64,000 bases of DNA from Chryseobacterium ginsenosidimutans (GTDB taxonomy: Bacteria > Bacteroidota > Bacteroidia > Flavobacteriales > Weeksellaceae): positions 2,587,001 to 2,651,000 of the forward strand of contig NZ_JAUSXC010000001.1 of NCBI RefSeq assembly GCF_030823405.1. The letters run 5' to 3'. The notes beneath the pieces were generated by a model. The model had not been told where the DNA came from and made no database searches. It saw only the letters and a program-made list of their open reading frames with translations. Shown piece after piece: positions 33,581-42,805 of this stretch (the first letter of the stretch is position 1; every line of letters begins with the position of its first letter). The position numbers and the translations under genes are program-made.

Positions 33581-34244
33581 ATTAAAGTCTGACTATGAAG
33601 AGCTTGAAATAAAGCCTTCATTGGGACTTTGGGACAAACTGGACCAAAAGCTGGACGGAACTCCTGAAATTGTTACAAAAACATCTTTTCAGTGGTGGAA
33701 ATATGCAGCGGTTGTTTTGCTGTTGATTTCTGTAGGAACTTTTATCTATTTTAATATCAATAAAAATAGTTTTAATTATAAAAAAACAGATCATATCGTT
33801 AAAAAAGACTTGCCAAATACAGTTAATCCAATAAATCCGGAATTTGAAACCCAGCCTGATATTTCAAATGATGAAAGAATAGAAGAAAATGAAGTAAAAG
33901 TTGTTGTTAAAAATCAAAATGTTAATTCTGAAAAAGTCTTTGTTCCAACAAATGAAAAGGAAATCATTCAACCTCAAATTCCTGAATTCAAAACGCCCCA
34001 AATTGCAATCAAACAACCTGAAAATATTGAAGATAATAATCCCAACCTTCCGATAATTGCAGAAGTCAGGAAATCAAAACCAAGCTATATCAATTCCAAT
34101 GAGCTTCTTTTGGGTAGGGAATTTGATAAAGCCCGCGAGAACACGTATAAAAATGATGTGAAATTCGGAATTTTTAATTTTGATAAGCCTAAAATAGATA
34201 ATGTGACGGTTTTGGGAGTAACTGTTTATATCGATTCCAAGTAA
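33558..34244 (+). CDS. Putative anti-sigma factor (single-pass membrane protein)
   Basis: 228 aa: short cytoplasmic N-terminal region with the LWDKLDQKLDG segment common to Bacteroidota sigma-partner proteins, one membrane helix (about 48-66), then a polar periplasmic part rich in Asn, Pro, Glu and Lys. Starts inside the sigma gene (23-bp overlap), implying coupled translation. Its anti-sigma role is inferred from position and topology; no ZAS zinc motif is seen. ATG 33570 is an alternative start. Confidence 0.75.
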   Translation: MKNNMLNKLKSDYEELEIKPSLGLWDKLDQKLDGTPEIVTKTSFQWWKYAAVVLLLISVGTFIYFNINKNSFNYKKTDHIVKKDLPNTVNPINPEFETQPDISNDERIEENEVKVVVKNQNVNSEKVFVPTNEKEIIQPQIPEFKTPQIAIKQPENIEDNNPNLPIIAEVRKSKPSYINSNELLLGREFDKARENTYKNDVKFGIFNFDKPKIDNVTVLGVTVYIDSK

Positions 34245-34324
34245 TTTTAAAACTTTAAATGTAAAAAATACTGTTCATTAAAAACGGACAGCGCTAAAAT
34301 AGTGTCTAAAATAATTAAAAATAC

Positions 34325-35419
34325 ATGAAAACAAAAATCGCTTTAATGGCTGCTGTGATAGCTTTTTCTTATGCTTCTGCGCAGGAAAATCCGCATACTG
34401 ACTCACAATTAAAAAATTATTCCAGAAAAATTGACAGTATTGTTGTTTCAGAAAAAATAAAAATGAATCAAGAGCTTGATGATGTTGATAAAAATTTCAA
34501 TAACAAAAAAATCAATATTGATGAAAAGCAAAAACAAAGAGCCGAAATTGCTTCAAAATACGAACTGAGCATTAATGAAAAAGTTGATTCGCAGAAATCT
34601 GAATTAGAAGATGCAACAAGAGAAATGGTAAAAGATGCTGTTTTAAGACCGAATGATTCATTAAGAAACTCCAAAAACCAAATGATGTTTGGACTTGGAG
34701 GTATAAAAATTGATATGGATACGAATAAAAAAACACCCAAAGATTATCTGCATACTATAGGATACTCAATATATTTAGTCGGTGTCGGTTTTACTTCAAA
34801 AGACAAGCCTTTTAAGTTTTTTGATAAAGATTCTGATGTAAAAAACACGGTTTTTAATTCTTCCAGTTTTGTATTTAGATATGAAAATCAGCTTGGAGGG
34901 TTCAAAAGTCCCTTATTTTATCGCGTTGGAATTGGTTACCGTTGGGATCAGTCGAAACCGAAATATGGCAGAGTATTTTCTCAGGACAATAATATGTTAA
35001 CAGTTAAAGATTTTACCAAAGGTAATTTGAAAGAAACACATCTTGATAATCATTATATTTTTGTTCCGGTTGATTTCAGATTTGTTTTAAATCCCAAGTA
35101 TATTGAGTATGAAGGGGTGAAATATTTGGATAACCAAAAGAGCCAGTTCAATCTCATTGCAGGAGTTTATGGAGGATTTAGAGTGGTAAGCAATATTTAC
35201 AATAAATATTCTAATGAATTCGATAACAGGATTGTAGAAAGAGAAAGACTGACACATGGTGTAAATGATTTTGTGGTGGGTGGAAAGTTGGGAATCAGTT
35301 ATGGAGGATTCAATTTATACGTTCAGAAAGATTTTACACCGACGTTTAATAATAATGCTAATCTGACACACAAATATGGACTTCAGATCGGTATACAAAT
35401 AATGAATGTTAATTTTTAA
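34325..35419 (+). CDS. Outer membrane barrel protein with coiled-coil N-terminus, ECF-linked
   Basis: 364 aa: signal peptide (MKTKIALMAAVIAFSYASAQ), a 110-residue charged, helical segment (SRKIDSIVVSEKIKMNQE, QKQRAEIASKYEL), then a beta-barrel (GVYGGFRVVSNIY, FNLYVQKDFTPTF, KYGLQIGIQIMNVNF). Third gene of the ECF unit after an 80-bp gap, so it is the likely effector or reporter of that envelope response. Function unknown. Confidence 0.8.
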   Translation: MKTKIALMAAVIAFSYASAQENPHTDSQLKNYSRKIDSIVVSEKIKMNQELDDVDKNFNNKKINIDEKQKQRAEIASKYELSINEKVDSQKSELEDATREMVKDAVLRPNDSLRNSKNQMMFGLGGIKIDMDTNKKTPKDYLHTIGYSIYLVGVGFTSKDKPFKFFDKDSDVKNTVFNSSSFVFRYENQLGGFKSPLFYRVGIGYRWDQSKPKYGRVFSQDNNMLTVKDFTKGNLKETHLDNHYIFVPVDFRFVLNPKYIEYEGVKYLDNQKSQFNLIAGVYGGFRVVSNIYNKYSNEFDNRIVERERLTHGVNDFVVGGKLGISYGGFNLYVQKDFTPTFNNNANLTHKYGLQIGIQIMNVNF

Positions 35420-35513
35420 ATTATCAATAATATTTATTATTTTTTATGAATTGTTAAATTTTATTTTGAATTTTTTATTATTAACAATTGGTTAATTGTA
35501 AATTACTATATTT

Positions 35514-35545
35514 AAAATACACTTAAAATAAGTGTATTTTTTTTT
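35514..35545 (+). terminator. Terminator of the ECF module
   Basis: AAAATACACTT / AAGTGTATTTT perfect stem, loop AAAAT, then a T-run; 95 bp after the OMP stop. Confidence 0.8.
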
Positions 35546-35567
35546 GTATTTTGGCACTTTAAGTATT

Positions 35568-35951
35568 ATGAAAAATATTCAGTTAATAGGATTGTTATTA
35601 GTTGTCTTAGGAAGCTTTCTGCCATTAGTTCACGTTCCCATTATAGGAAACTGGAATTACTGGAAGCTGGATCATTATTTAGCCATAACATGTTGGATTT
35701 TCTCTGCAGGAGTACTGTTTGGGATAATAAACAATAGCGTGAATATGGCAAAGATTTTTGCGATTCTTTTAATCCTTTTATTCGGCTTTACTTTATTTGC
35801 TGTAAAAATGCAGTCTTTAGAATACTTTAGTTTTATGCCTTTTAAATCCTGGCAGGAAAAACTAGCAGGTATTGTAAAATTAAGATGGGGTTGGATCGTA
35901 GAATTTTTAGGAGCATTCATCATCATTTTAGCAAAGAATAATAATAAATAA
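35568..35951 (+). CDS. Small membrane protein, four helices
   Basis: 127 aa with hydrophobic segments at about residues 5-24, 33-52, 56-76 and 105-123. Unrecognised. The frame opens upstream to a GTG (35532) that lies in the terminator/promoter T-tract; the ATG at 35568 gives a membrane-insertable start (MKNIQLIGLLLVVLGSFLPL). Followed 8 bp later by a secreted-protein gene and then thiolase, so an operon of three is likely. Confidence 0.7.
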   Translation: MKNIQLIGLLLVVLGSFLPLVHVPIIGNWNYWKLDHYLAITCWIFSAGVLFGIINNSVNMAKIFAILLILLFGFTLFAVKMQSLEYFSFMPFKSWQEKLAGIVKLRWGWIVEFLGAFIIILAKNNNK

Positions 35952-35959
35952 ACACATAT

Positions 35960-36412
35960 ATGAACTTTTTAAAGGTATTTTCGGCAACGGTATTACTTTT
36001 TTGTGTTTCCCAAATTAATGCACAGAAAAAAGAAGCTACTAAGCCTAAAACAGAAACTGTAAAACAGAAACCGTTAGATAATCCTGTAAAATGCGGCAAT
36101 ATCAAAGAAGGAACTTTTTTGCGTATTAATTATCCTAAAAACCTTTGGTATATGACTGTGAAAGATAATGTTCAGACAGAATATTATAATGATGGGAAAG
36201 ATTTCATAAAATCCAGCATGGTTTTTCTTGATGACTGTAATTATAAAGTAATTGTATTGGAAAAATCCGAGAAAGATAATCCTGTAAAAATAGGAGATGT
36301 TTATTCGAATAAAATATTTGCAAGTCAGGACAATTTTTTAAGAATTGAAAGTGTAATGAATGGCGATAAATATGATTTGCCATTAGAGAAAATAATAGAA
36401 AATAAAAAATAG
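35960..36412 (+). CDS. Secreted protein of unknown function
   Basis: 150 aa; signal peptide MNFLKVFSATVLLFCVSQINAQ, then a Lys/Thr-rich linker (EATKPKTETVKQKP) and a domain with two Cys (VKCGNIKEG and LDDCNYKV), which may form a disulfide. No domain recognised. Same orientation as and 17 bp before the thiolase gene. Confidence 0.7.
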   Translation: MNFLKVFSATVLLFCVSQINAQKKEATKPKTETVKQKPLDNPVKCGNIKEGTFLRINYPKNLWYMTVKDNVQTEYYNDGKDFIKSSMVFLDDCNYKVIVLEKSEKDNPVKIGDVYSNKIFASQDNFLRIESVMNGDKYDLPLEKIIENKK

Positions 36413-36429
36413 AAATAAAGTATATACAC

Positions 36430-37608
36430 ATGAAAGAAGTATTCATCGTTTCCGCAGTAAGAACTCCGATGGGAAGTTTTTTGGGAAGTTTATCAGCTGT
36501 TCCTGCTACTAAGCTAGGATCTGTTGCTGTAAAAGGAGCATTAGACAAAATCGGTCTTGATCCGAAATCGGTTCAGGAGATCTACATGGGGAACGTTTTA
36601 CAGGCTGGAGAAGGACAGGCTCCAGCTCGTCAGGTTGCTTTAGGAGCAGGGCTTTCAAACGGAACTATCGCTACAACGATCAATAAAGTTTGTGCTTCAG
36701 GAATGAAGGCTGTAACGATGGCTGCACAGGCAATCAAAGCTGGTGATGCAGATGTAATTGTTGCTGGAGGTATGGAAAACATGTCTGCAGTGCCTCATTA
36801 TTATAATGCAAGAAACGCTACAAAATTAGGTGACGTTAAAATGCTGGACGGAATGGTTTTAGACGGTCTTACAGACGTTTACAACAAGGTTCATATGGGA
36901 GTTTGCGCAGAAAAATGTGCTACAGATTATAGTATTTCAAGAGAAGATCAGGATAATTTTGCCATCGAATCTTACAAAAGAGCTGCAAAAGCTTGGAGCG
37001 AGGGGAAATTCGCTGAAGAAGTTGTTCCTGTATCAATTCCTCAGAGAAAAGGAGATCCGATCGTTTTCGCCGAAGATGAAGAATATAAAGCGGTAAATTT
37101 CGACAGAATACCTACACTGGCTACAGTTTTCAAAAAAGAGGAAGGAACGGTAACTGCTGCGAACGCATCTACTCTTAATGATGGTGCTTCTGCATTAATC
37201 CTTGTTTCTAAAGAAAAAATGGAAGAATTGGGATTAAAGCCACTGGCAAGAATCATTTCTTATGCTGATGCTGCTCAGGCGCCTGAGGATTTTACAACTT
37301 CACCGTCAAAAGCATTACCGATTGCTCTTAAAAAAGCAGGTTTAGAGCTTACAGATATTGATTTCTTCGAATTTAACGAAGCATTTTCTGTAGTTGGCTT
37401 AGCAAATAACAAAATCTTAGGATTGGACGCTTCTAAAGTGAACGTTAACGGTGGAGCAGTTGCTATCGGGCATCCACTGGGAAGTTCAGGTTCTAGAATT
37501 ATCGTCACTTTGATCAATGTTTTAAAGCAAAACAATGCAAAATATGGTGCTGCAGCTATCTGTAATGGTGGTGGTGGTGCTTCGGCGATTGTTATTGAGA
37601 ATATGTAA
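36430..37608 (+). CDS. Acetyl-CoA C-acyltransferase (thiolase)
   Basis: 392 aa, standard thiolase length. Nucleophile C88 in NKVCASGMKA, catalytic His in GGAVAIGHPLGSSG and second Cys in AICNGGGGASA. Reversible Claisen condensation/thiolysis of acyl-CoA; either acetoacetyl-CoA synthesis (feeding the mevalonate pathway, whose kinase is at 41869) or beta-oxidation. The N-terminus VFIVSAVRTPMGSFLG is of the AtoB type. Confidence 0.95.
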   Translation: MKEVFIVSAVRTPMGSFLGSLSAVPATKLGSVAVKGALDKIGLDPKSVQEIYMGNVLQAGEGQAPARQVALGAGLSNGTIATTINKVCASGMKAVTMAAQAIKAGDADVIVAGGMENMSAVPHYYNARNATKLGDVKMLDGMVLDGLTDVYNKVHMGVCAEKCATDYSISREDQDNFAIESYKRAAKAWSEGKFAEEVVPVSIPQRKGDPIVFAEDEEYKAVNFDRIPTLATVFKKEEGTVTAANASTLNDGASALILVSKEKMEELGLKPLARIISYADAAQAPEDFTTSPSKALPIALKKAGLELTDIDFFEFNEAFSVVGLANNKILGLDASKVNVNGGAVAIGHPLGSSGSRIIVTLINVLKQNNAKYGAAAICNGGGGASAIVIENM

Positions 37609-37630
37609 CATTTGTTTTAAAATAATATTT

Positions 37631-37661
37631 AAATCCGGAAGTTATGCTTTCGGATTTTTTG
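37631..37661 (+). terminator. Terminator of thiolase gene
   Basis: AAATCCGGAAG / CTTTCGGATTT stem (one wobble), T-run. Confidence 0.85.
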
Positions 37662-37757
37662 TTTAGAATATAATAAAAAGGACTAACTCTTATTTTAACT
37701 AAACAATAAAATTTACTCTAAACAAAATAAAAACCACCGAATGTTCAATGGTTTTTA

Positions 37758-37765
37758 TATTTTTG
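37758..37765 (+). promoter_or_regulatory. Promoter -7 element of UMF1 transporter gene
   Basis: TATTTTTG, 21 bp before the ATG; just upstream an inverted repeat AAAAACCA / TGGTTTTT (37729-37756) covers the -33 region. Confidence 0.65.
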
Positions 37766-37786
37766 TGCAACTAATATTTATTTGAA

Positions 37787-39316
37787 ATGTCTGAAATTGA
37801 GAATCAACAACCTCAAAACATAAAGAATAATCCAAAGATCATGAAAGCCTGGGCAGTGTATGACTGGGCAAATTCTGTTTATTCTTTGGTAATTACTTCT
37901 ACTATTTTCCCAATCTATTATTCTATTCTTACCACTGCGTATGAAAAAAAAGAATACGTTGTGGCAACAAAATCCTGGATCAATGTTCCTGTGCGACACA
38001 TGATTAAGATTTTTGGTAAAGAATACCAGCCGGATGCAGTTTACGGATATTCATTAACCATCTCATTCTTCATTGTTGTTTTATTGTCGCCATTTTTATC
38101 TTCTTTGGCAGATACAATTGGGAATAAAAAATCATTTTTGCAGTTTTTCTGTTATTTGGGAGCAACTTCTTGTATGGGATTGGCGATGTTTACGGGAATG
38201 CACAATGTATTTCTAGGGCTTTTATTCAGTATTACGGCAAGTGTCGGGTTCTGGGGAAGCTTAGTTTTTTACAATTCCTTTTTACCGGATATTGCGACGC
38301 GGGATAAACAGGATGCGCTTTCTGCAAAAGGATATGTTTACGGATATATCGGTTCTGTAGTTTTGGTGGTGATCTGTTTGATATTAATTCAGGTTTTTGC
38401 TAAAACTCCGGCTCAGCAGTTATTGTTTACACGAATCAGTTTCCTTTTAACGGGAGCTTGGTGGTTCGGATTCTCTCAATATACTTTCAAACATTTGCCT
38501 CAGTTTGGTGATGTTAAAGAAAAACTTCCGAAAGATTTAGTATTATTAAACTATAAAAATATCTTCAAAAAACATGAAGAACAGGGCGGATTTTTTGAAG
38601 TTTTAAAAGATAACTTCAGTTTCTATAAAGATATTGCAAAAGAAAGTTTTCACGAACTTTTTAAAGTGGGAAGAGAGCTTTTTAAAGATAGAAACTTAAA
38701 ATTCTTTTTATCAAGTTTTTTCTTTTACAGTGTTGGAATGCAAACTATTTTCTTGATGGCAACGTTGTTCGGAAAAAGTGAAATCAATCTTGCTCAGGAC
38801 AAATTAATAGGAACGCTTTTAATCATTCAGATTGAAGCTATTATTGGTGCTGTTGTTTTCTCAAGACTGTCAAGAAAAATTGGAAATAAAAATGTAATTT
38901 CAATTGCAGTGGTTTTATGGATTGTTGCCTGTATCTGGGCGTATTTCCTGAACAAAGAAAATCCTACGGTTGAATACCAGTTTTATGGAGTAGCAGCTGT
39001 TGTAGGTCTTGTAATGGGTGGGCTTCAGGCGATGTCTAGATCTACGTATTCGAAACTTCTTCCGGAAAATTCTATGGAAAACACCACATTTTTCAGCTTT
39101 TACGATGTACTGGAAAAAATTGCTATTATTGTAGGAACATTTGTTTTTGCATTATTTATAGATAAATATGACTCATTAAGAGATATTTTTGCTAAAATTG
39201 ATGTAATGCTTCCTTCTGCCTCAGGAATGAGATTTGCAGCCTTTTCTATGGCATTGTTCTTCTTAGTAGGTTTAATTCTTATTAGATTTTTAAAGCTTAA
39301 TTCTCAGAAAAAGTAA
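37787..39316 (+). CDS. MFS transporter, UMF1/Atg22-like
   Basis: 509 aa, about 12 membrane helices. AWAVYDWANSVYSLVI at the start and SRSTYSKLLPEN later are the UMF1 family marks. Long cytoplasmic loop in the middle (residues about 235-300). Proposed efflux or export roles; substrate unknown. Monocistronic with a terminator at 39339. Confidence 0.88.
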   Translation: MSEIENQQPQNIKNNPKIMKAWAVYDWANSVYSLVITSTIFPIYYSILTTAYEKKEYVVATKSWINVPVRHMIKIFGKEYQPDAVYGYSLTISFFIVVLLSPFLSSLADTIGNKKSFLQFFCYLGATSCMGLAMFTGMHNVFLGLLFSITASVGFWGSLVFYNSFLPDIATRDKQDALSAKGYVYGYIGSVVLVVICLILIQVFAKTPAQQLLFTRISFLLTGAWWFGFSQYTFKHLPQFGDVKEKLPKDLVLLNYKNIFKKHEEQGGFFEVLKDNFSFYKDIAKESFHELFKVGRELFKDRNLKFFLSSFFFYSVGMQTIFLMATLFGKSEINLAQDKLIGTLLIIQIEAIIGAVVFSRLSRKIGNKNVISIAVVLWIVACIWAYFLNKENPTVEYQFYGVAAVVGLVMGGLQAMSRSTYSKLLPENSMENTTFFSFYDVLEKIAIIVGTFVFALFIDKYDSLRDIFAKIDVMLPSASGMRFAAFSMALFFLVGLILIRFLKLNSQKK

Positions 39317-39338
39317 TTATAAAATATTTATAAAAAAT

Positions 39339-39366
39339 TAAGGCGCTGTTTTCAGCGTCTTTTTTA
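39339..39366 (+). terminator. Terminator of UMF1 transporter gene
   Basis: AGGCGCTG / CAGCGTCT stem (one wobble), loop TTTT, then TTTTTT. Confidence 0.85.
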
Positions 39367-39509
39367 TTTGGATAAATTGACATTATAAACTTTATAATTT
39401 ATTCTTGTTTCTGATGTAATTCTTATTTTTAAATTGCGTAAAAAGCATGATAAATTTCACTCTATCTATATTTTTTTGTTTATTTGCAAATTGTAAATAT
39501 ATAGTAATA

Positions 39510-41675
39510 ATGATTAAAAAACTCCTAACTCTCTGCATTTTACAATACGCAGTCTTTGGTTTTTCTCAAAACATGAAGCCCGTTGCTCAAAAAGTTTCGG
39601 AATATCATGCTCAAAAGAAAAATTTTGAAAAGTATGATTTATTCACAGTTAACAAAACGTCAGAAAAATTAGCCGAATACAAAAGAGCGGCCACTGACAT
39701 TTCAGTCATTAATGTTGATGCTAAACAATTAAAAAAACTTGTTTACGAAAAACCTGAATATCTTGAAATTTCCTTTCCTTTTGACGGAAAACAGATTACT
39801 TTAGAACTTTATAAAAATCAAATTTTCACTAATGATTTTAAAGTTACAACCAATAAAGGAGAAATAGTAAATTATACTCCCGGAGCTTATTATCAGGGAA
39901 TTGTGAAAGGTGATAATCAATCTATTGTAGCGTTCAGTTTCTTTAATAATGATATTGTGGGAGTTGCTTCTACAATGGAATTGGGAAATGTAATTTTAGG
40001 AAAAGTTAAAAATTCTACCGATTTTGTAAGTTACTCAGATGCAAAATTAACGGGTTTGAATCCTTTCATTTGCGGAGTTGATGAATTGGCAGAAAACCAG
40101 AAGCAGAAAGTTTCTTTTGATCCTAATGCTCAAAAAAATACAGGAAAAGTATTAACGCAGAACTGTGTAAGAATTTATTATGAAGTTTGCTACACACCTT
40201 ATGTGAATAACGGTTCTAGTACAACAACAACATCCAATTGGCTGACTGCAATTCACAATAACATCTCAACACTTTATAATAATGATGATATCAGAATTGC
40301 TTTAAATGAAATAAATATCTGGACAACTGCTGATCCTTACACAGGAACTCCAAACGCAAACCTGGCGAGTTTCAGAGCCAACAGACAGACTTTTAACGGA
40401 GATTTGGCGCATTTGGTAAACCAACCTTCTACAACGAGTGTTGCTTATGTAAATTCTCTTTGTACAACAAGCAGACATGCTTATTCGGGAGCTTCTCAGA
40501 CGTACAGCAACGTTCCTGTTTATTCTTGGACGATTGAAGCAATGACACACGAAATGGGGCACAGTTTAGGATCGCCTCATACCCACGCATGTGCATGGAA
40601 CGGAAATTCTACAGCAATTGACGGTTGTGGTCCTGCAGCAGGTTACAGTGAAGGTTGCAATGGTCCGTTACCTTCTTCAGCTGTGAAAGGAACGATTATG
40701 AGCTACTGCCACTTAGTTTCAGGAGTTGGGATTAATTTTGCGAACGGGTTTGGTCTTCAACCCGGTGCTTTGATAAGAAACACGGTTGATTCTAAAGCTT
40801 GTTTGGGAACGGATTGCACAACAGCTTGTACAACAACCGTTACGGGAATGTCAATTTCAAATATTACACAAAGCTCTGCGAGTGCTGCATTCACAGATGC
40901 AACTTCAACGTCATGGAAATACAAACTGACAAAATTTGACGGAACTCCAGTAACAACAGGAACAACGACAACTCAGTCATTCAGTTTTTCGAATCTTCAG
41001 CCGGCAACCTATTATCTCTTATCTGTTGGTACAGAATGTTCTGCAGCATACCAAAGAACACAGCTGTTCTTGACAGATGCAGATTGGTGTAACGGATTTC
41101 AGTTCACAGATACCGGGGGAGCAACAGCAAACTATGGTGATAACCAAACGATCGTAAAAACTTTTTATCCAAACTCTGGAGCTTTAACAATGACATTTAC
41201 AGAGTTTGGTCTGGAGCAGGATTATGATTTTATGTATATTTATAATGGTCCGTCTACGAGTTCACCGATGTTTGCTACAGGAAATGCTTTAACGGGGACT
41301 ACTTTACCGGGATCATTTACCTCTACACATCCTTCCGGAGCGATTACTGTAAGATTTGTTTCCGATCCTGCTGAAAATGGTATCGGCTGGAAGGCCAACT
41401 TCTCTTGTGCCGTTTTAGCTGTAGAAGATGTAAATACGAAAGATAATTCGGTAAATATTTATCCGAATCCGGCAAAGAATCTGATTACAATTTCTTCAAA
41501 AGATGCTTTAAAATCATTTAAAATTTATGATGAAGCCGGAAGATTAATTAAATCGGGATCATCTTTAAAAGGAACTAAATTTGACGTTAATATTTCCTCA
41601 ATACAAACCGGAAACTATGTTGTAACGGTAGAAACGGAAAAGCAAAAAGTTACCAAGAAATTAATAAAACAATAA
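39510..41675 (+). CDS. Secreted zinc metalloprotease with T9SS sorting domain
   Basis: 721 aa: signal peptide (MIKKLLTLCILQYAVFGFSQ), propeptide-like region (20-200), reprolysin-like (M12B-type) catalytic domain with HEMGHSLGSPH beginning at residue 347 (metzincin HExxHxxGxxH), a downstream methionine-turn candidate TIMSYCH, an FnIII-like region, a CUB-like domain (QDYDFMYIYNGPSTSSPMFA) and a T9SS type A tail (IYPNPAKN, YDEAGRLIKSG, GNYVVTVE). It should be exported across the outer membrane and degrade proteins. The start is the ATG at 39510; the longer frame from 39447 would put the signal peptide inside. Confidence 0.93.
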   Translation: MIKKLLTLCILQYAVFGFSQNMKPVAQKVSEYHAQKKNFEKYDLFTVNKTSEKLAEYKRAATDISVINVDAKQLKKLVYEKPEYLEISFPFDGKQITLELYKNQIFTNDFKVTTNKGEIVNYTPGAYYQGIVKGDNQSIVAFSFFNNDIVGVASTMELGNVILGKVKNSTDFVSYSDAKLTGLNPFICGVDELAENQKQKVSFDPNAQKNTGKVLTQNCVRIYYEVCYTPYVNNGSSTTTTSNWLTAIHNNISTLYNNDDIRIALNEINIWTTADPYTGTPNANLASFRANRQTFNGDLAHLVNQPSTTSVAYVNSLCTTSRHAYSGASQTYSNVPVYSWTIEAMTHEMGHSLGSPHTHACAWNGNSTAIDGCGPAAGYSEGCNGPLPSSAVKGTIMSYCHLVSGVGINFANGFGLQPGALIRNTVDSKACLGTDCTTACTTTVTGMSISNITQSSASAAFTDATSTSWKYKLTKFDGTPVTTGTTTTQSFSFSNLQPATYYLLSVGTECSAAYQRTQLFLTDADWCNGFQFTDTGGATANYGDNQTIVKTFYPNSGALTMTFTEFGLEQDYDFMYIYNGPSTSSPMFATGNALTGTTLPGSFTSTHPSGAITVRFVSDPAENGIGWKANFSCAVLAVEDVNTKDNSVNIYPNPAKNLITISSKDALKSFKIYDEAGRLIKSGSSLKGTKFDVNISSIQTGNYVVTVETEKQKVTKKLIKQ

Positions 41676-41692
41676 TTAAAAAATATTTAATA

Positions 41693-41721
41693 AAAAAAGC
41701 CTGATTATTTCAGGCTTTTTT
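41693..41721 (+). terminator. Terminator of metalloprotease gene
   Basis: AAAAAAGCCTGA / TCAGGCTTTTTT perfect stem. Confidence 0.9.
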
Positions 41722-41841
41722 GCTACCTTTAAGATTGATAAACACCAATTTAAGATTTTAATTTAAAGTTTAAACTCTTTTCGCTGTTAAGGTATGGTAG
41801 AATTCGGCGCGAATTTTGCTTACATTCAGCGGAATAATTTT

Positions 41842-41849
41842 TAAATTTG
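41842..41849 (+). promoter_or_regulatory. Promoter -7 element of mevalonate kinase gene
   Basis: TAAATTTG, 19 bp before the ATG at 41869; a structured repeat (41779-41834) lies just upstream. Confidence 0.7.
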
Positions 41850-41868
41850 CAAAAAATTTATTGTCAAA

Positions 41869-42795
41869 ATGACGAACCCTCTATTTTACGCTAAAATAAT
41901 TCTTTTCGGAGAATATGGAATGATCGAAGACTCGCAAGGTCTTGTAGTTCCGTATAGCTTTTATAAAGGAACTTTAAAATTCTTTGAAACCAAATCAGAA
42001 TTTGAAATAAAATCGAACGGACATCTGCAGAAATATTCTGATTATCTTGCAGATTTACAGCTTTCTGATGATTTTAAATTAAATGTAGAAAGTTTCAAAC
42101 AAGATATTTCAAACGGACTTTTCTTTGATTCTAATATTCCTCAAGGATATGGAGTGGGAAGTTCAGGAGCTTTAGTAGCTGCTATTTTCGAAAAGTATTC
42201 TCTGAAAAAACATGATCCTGAAAATATATCTAAAGATAATTTAAAAAATCTGAAGGCTGTTTTTGGTGAAATGGAAAGCTATTTTCATGGAAAAAGCTCA
42301 GGAATGGATCCGTTGATCTGCTATATGAATCTTCCTATTCTGATAGAAAATAAAGAAAATTTAGACAAAGTTGCCATTCCTAATGGCGAAAAAGGAAAAG
42401 GAGCTATTTTCCTGATCGATTCAGGAATTACAGGAGAAACAGGACCGATGATTCAGATTTTCTTCGAAAAAATGAAAACTGAAGGTTTCAGAAAAACATT
42501 AAAAGAAGAATTTATCCGTTATAATAACGCCTGTATCGATTCTTTCCTTAAAAAAGATATGAATCCTTTCTTCAGAAACCTGAAAAAACTTTCATATTGG
42601 GCTTATGAACATTTCCGTCCGATGATTCCGGAAAGTATTTTTAATATCTGGAAAAAAGGGCTGGATTCTAATGCTTATTATTTAAAACTCTGCGGAAGCG
42701 GTGGTGGCGGTTATATTTTAGGTTTCACCAAAGACTATGAGAAAGCTGAAAAAATGCTTGACGGCTTCCATAAAGAAGTGATTTACAGATTTTAA
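41869..42795 (+). CDS. Mevalonate kinase (GHMP family)
   Basis: 308 aa. Motif 1 KIILFGEYG, ATP loop P91-QGYGVGSSG100, and C-terminal motif CGSGGGGYILGF match GHMP kinases; the FGEYG start and length fit mevalonate kinase, which phosphorylates mevalonate in isoprenoid synthesis, the pathway used by flavobacteria. Other GHMP kinases remain possible. The UbiA prenyltransferase 10 bp downstream supports an isoprenoid role. Confidence 0.85.
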   Translation: MTNPLFYAKIILFGEYGMIEDSQGLVVPYSFYKGTLKFFETKSEFEIKSNGHLQKYSDYLADLQLSDDFKLNVESFKQDISNGLFFDSNIPQGYGVGSSGALVAAIFEKYSLKKHDPENISKDNLKNLKAVFGEMESYFHGKSSGMDPLICYMNLPILIENKENLDKVAIPNGEKGKGAIFLIDSGITGETGPMIQIFFEKMKTEGFRKTLKEEFIRYNNACIDSFLKKDMNPFFRNLKKLSYWAYEHFRPMIPESIFNIWKKGLDSNAYYLKLCGSGGGGYILGFTKDYEKAEKMLDGFHKEVIYRF

Positions 42796-42805
42796 TTACG
42801 TTGGA

